Shown piece after piece: positions 13,048 through 13,899 of a stretch of DNA of 13,899 nucleotides (the first letter of the stretch is position 1; every line of letters begins with the position of its first letter). The stretch spans positions 1-13,899 of the forward strand of contig CAKQXQ010000053.1 in the NCBI GenBank assembly GCA_934292805.1. Direction: 5' to 3'. The notes below the pieces were generated by a model. The model was not told the origin of the DNA. It made no database searches and saw only the letters and a list, made by a program, of their open reading frames with translations. Source of the stretch: an uncultured Roseburia sp. (lineage in GTDB: Bacteria; Bacillota; Clostridia; Lachnospirales; Lachnospiraceae). A program made the position numbers and the translations under genes.

Positions 13048-13132
13048 GCGGAAGTGTCGGAACTGGCAGACGAGCAAGACTAAGGATCTTGTGCTCATTG
13101 CGAGCGTGTGGGTTCAAGTCCCATCTTCCGCA
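13048..13132 (+). tRNA. tRNA-Leu, anticodon AAG
   Basis: This is an 85-base class II tRNA. The acceptor stem is GCGGAAG (13048-13054) with CTTCCGC (13125-13131), and the discriminator base A is at 13132. The anticodon stem is CAAGA (13075-13079) with TCTTG (13087-13091), enclosing the loop CTAAGGA with anticodon AAG (13082-13084). A long variable arm (TGCTCATTGCGAGCGT) marks it as leucine-type. The T arm GTGGG/TTCAAGT/CCCAT is intact. CCA is not encoded and must be added. The A at the wobble position would need conversion to inosine to read codons beyond CUU. It is a single gene with its own promoter and terminator. Confidence 0.95.
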
Positions 13133-13142
13133 TTTGAGAAAG

Positions 13143-13184
13143 AAAAGAGGGAACCTCATTTATCATGTTGGTTTCCTCTTTTTT
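13143..13184 (+). terminator. Intrinsic terminator of the tRNA-Leu gene
   Basis: AAAAGAGGGAACC (13143-13155) pairs with GGTTTCCTCTTTT (13170-13182), 13 bp with one G-U wobble and a 14-base loop, and ends in a run of six T. It starts 11 bases after the tRNA. Confidence 0.85.
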
Positions 13185-13220
13185 GTATTTTGAAAATCGA
13201 GATGTAGGGGGAAGAGCAAT

Positions 13221-13730
13221 ATGGAGTTTCTATTAAAAACAGAAAGGCTTATGATACAGCCATACAGTAGTTCTTATTTAGAGCAATATTTTAAAGAATT
13301 TACGGATGAAATTGTAAAGTATCAATATCCAGATAGTTTTTGCGATATGAATAAGGCAAATGAAGTTATAGCAAAGTTTGTTGCAGATATGGAAAAAGGA
13401 AAAATGCTTGAACTGGTTATCCTCACGCATGAAGGTGAGTTTTTGGGAAGCATGGAAGCGTTTGATATTACTGGAAAAACACCTGAACTTGGGCTTTGGT
13501 TAAAAAGTTCTGCTCAGGGGAAGGGATATGGGTATGAAGCGTTAAAATGTCTGGTAGATTACTTGAATTCAACGAATAAATATGAGTATTATCTGTATGA
13601 AGTAGATCAAAGAAATGAACCAAGTGTTCATTTGGTTGAGAAATTCCATTTTAAAAAGTACGGATACGAAGAGGTCACAACTCAATCGGGAAAAACGCTA
13701 CATTTGTTAATATACCATATTATTGAGTAA
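13221..13730 (+). CDS. GNAT-family N-acetyltransferase (RimJ/RimL-like)
   Basis: This is a 169-residue acetyl-CoA-dependent acetyltransferase of unknown substrate. It opens with LKTERLMIQPYS, the start typical of the Acetyltransf_3/RimL-like group. The acetyl-CoA binding motif A is at 89-108 (ELGLWLKSSAQGKGYGYEAL, with Q99-G100-K101-G102-Y103-G104). Motif B follows as DQRNEPSVHLVEKFHFKKYG (129-148), with the conserved N132 and a serine. The ATG has GGGGGAAGA upstream at suitable spacing. Substrates in this group include protein N-termini, amino groups of antibiotics and small amines, and none can be singled out. Its codons look more A/T-rich than those of the other genes here, and it sits just behind a tRNA gene, so acquisition by transfer is possible. 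No clear promoter was found between the tRNA terminator and the start. Confidence 0.88.
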   Translation: MEFLLKTERLMIQPYSSSYLEQYFKEFTDEIVKYQYPDSFCDMNKANEVIAKFVADMEKGKMLELVILTHEGEFLGSMEAFDITGKTPELGLWLKSSAQGKGYGYEALKCLVDYLNSTNKYEYYLYEVDQRNEPSVHLVEKFHFKKYGYEEVTTQSGKTLHLLIYHIIE

Positions 13731-13899
13731 ATACGAAGAAAAAATGGGAAGACGGTAAGGTTGTTTCATGAAGCAACCCTATTGGATTTAAAGAAAGCAT
13801 TGAATATTTCATGGAATGATGTTATATTAAACATACAGAAAGCACCCACTCCAAAGTGGATGCTCCCGAATAAAGGTTTATTTACCTCTCAGTGAGAGG
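13731..13899. other. Non-coding right edge with three small hairpins
   Basis: No gene with a start codon and ribosome binding site is visible. Three inverted repeats are present. GGTTGTTTC with AAGCAACC (13759-13778) has no T-run. AGCACCCACT with AGTGGATGCT (near 13838-13863) forms a perfect 10-bp stem only in minus-strand RNA (U-G pair), followed by TTTCTGT, and could be a weak terminator for a gene entering from the right. CCTCT with AGAGG is at the very end. The frame of the acetyltransferase stays open for 50 codons or more after its stop but has no start. Confidence 0.45.

Noticed and set aside
13759..13778. Hairpin after the acetyltransferase as its terminator.
   Set aside because: It has no T-run on the plus strand: the stem is followed by CTATTGG.
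13739..13899. Startless frame of about 50 codons after the acetyltransferase stop, as a C-terminal extension or recoded stop.
   Set aside because: The acetyltransferase is already full length, there is no recoding signal, and the frame crosses hairpins. Chance openness in AT-rich DNA is enough.

Overview
The window reads as chromosome of a low-GC Gram-positive gut Clostridium, most likely a Lachnospiraceae member (Blautia/Dorea/Mediterraneibacter-like). The evidence is strong AGGAGG-type ribosome binding sites, a membrane-anchored protein with starch-binding modules resembling CBM26, an ABC sugar importer without its own ATPase, a two-domain PPK2 protein, and a tandem glycine riboswitch. The genus assignment is inference.

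Layout. (a) 1-258: the left end of an IS200/IS605-type element on the minus strand. Its terminal palindrome replaces the 3' end of a TetR-family gene, and its TnpA frame appears to have lost its middle. (b) 233-1946: a TetR-type and a LacI-type regulator. (c) 930-7974: a six-gene minus-strand starch/malto-oligosaccharide locus. It runs, in transcription order, from a secreted membrane-anchored protein with three starch-binding modules, through a sugar-binding lipoprotein and two permeases, to a cytoplasmic neopullulanase/cyclomaltodextrinase (GH13_20 type) and the LacI-type regulator. A near-consensus promoter (TTGACC-17-TATAAT) precedes the first gene, and its -35 box lies inside the terminator hairpin of the gene upstream. 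(d) 8239-9708: a polyphosphate:AMP phosphotransferase-like protein with two PPK2 domains. (e) 9934-11770: a plus-strand unit with a promoter, two glycine aptamers, an intrinsic terminator and an AGCS sodium:alanine/glycine symporter. (f) 11789-12823: a bidirectional terminator, then a minus-strand pair of small membrane-anchored proteins of unknown role. (g) 12984-13184: a promoter, tRNA-Leu(AAG) and a terminator. (h) 13221-13899: a GNAT acetyltransferase and non-coding sequence with hairpins, more AT-rich than the rest.

How the genes fit together. The three-module protein would hold starch or large maltodextrins at the outer face of the membrane. The lipoprotein and permeases would import oligosaccharides, using an ATPase encoded elsewhere. 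The GH13 enzyme would hydrolyse them in the cytoplasm, and the LacI-type protein would control the operon. No secreted amylase is present, so depolymerisation must rely on enzymes encoded elsewhere or on neighbours in the gut. The glycine riboswitch in front of the AGCS carrier ties glycine level to uptake or export of small amino acids.

I did not find a clearly new defence or mobile system. The most interesting items are the catalysis-free starch-capture protein and its operon, the promoter embedded in a terminator, the IS200 insertion that rewrites the TetR C-terminus, and the compact glycine riboswitch.
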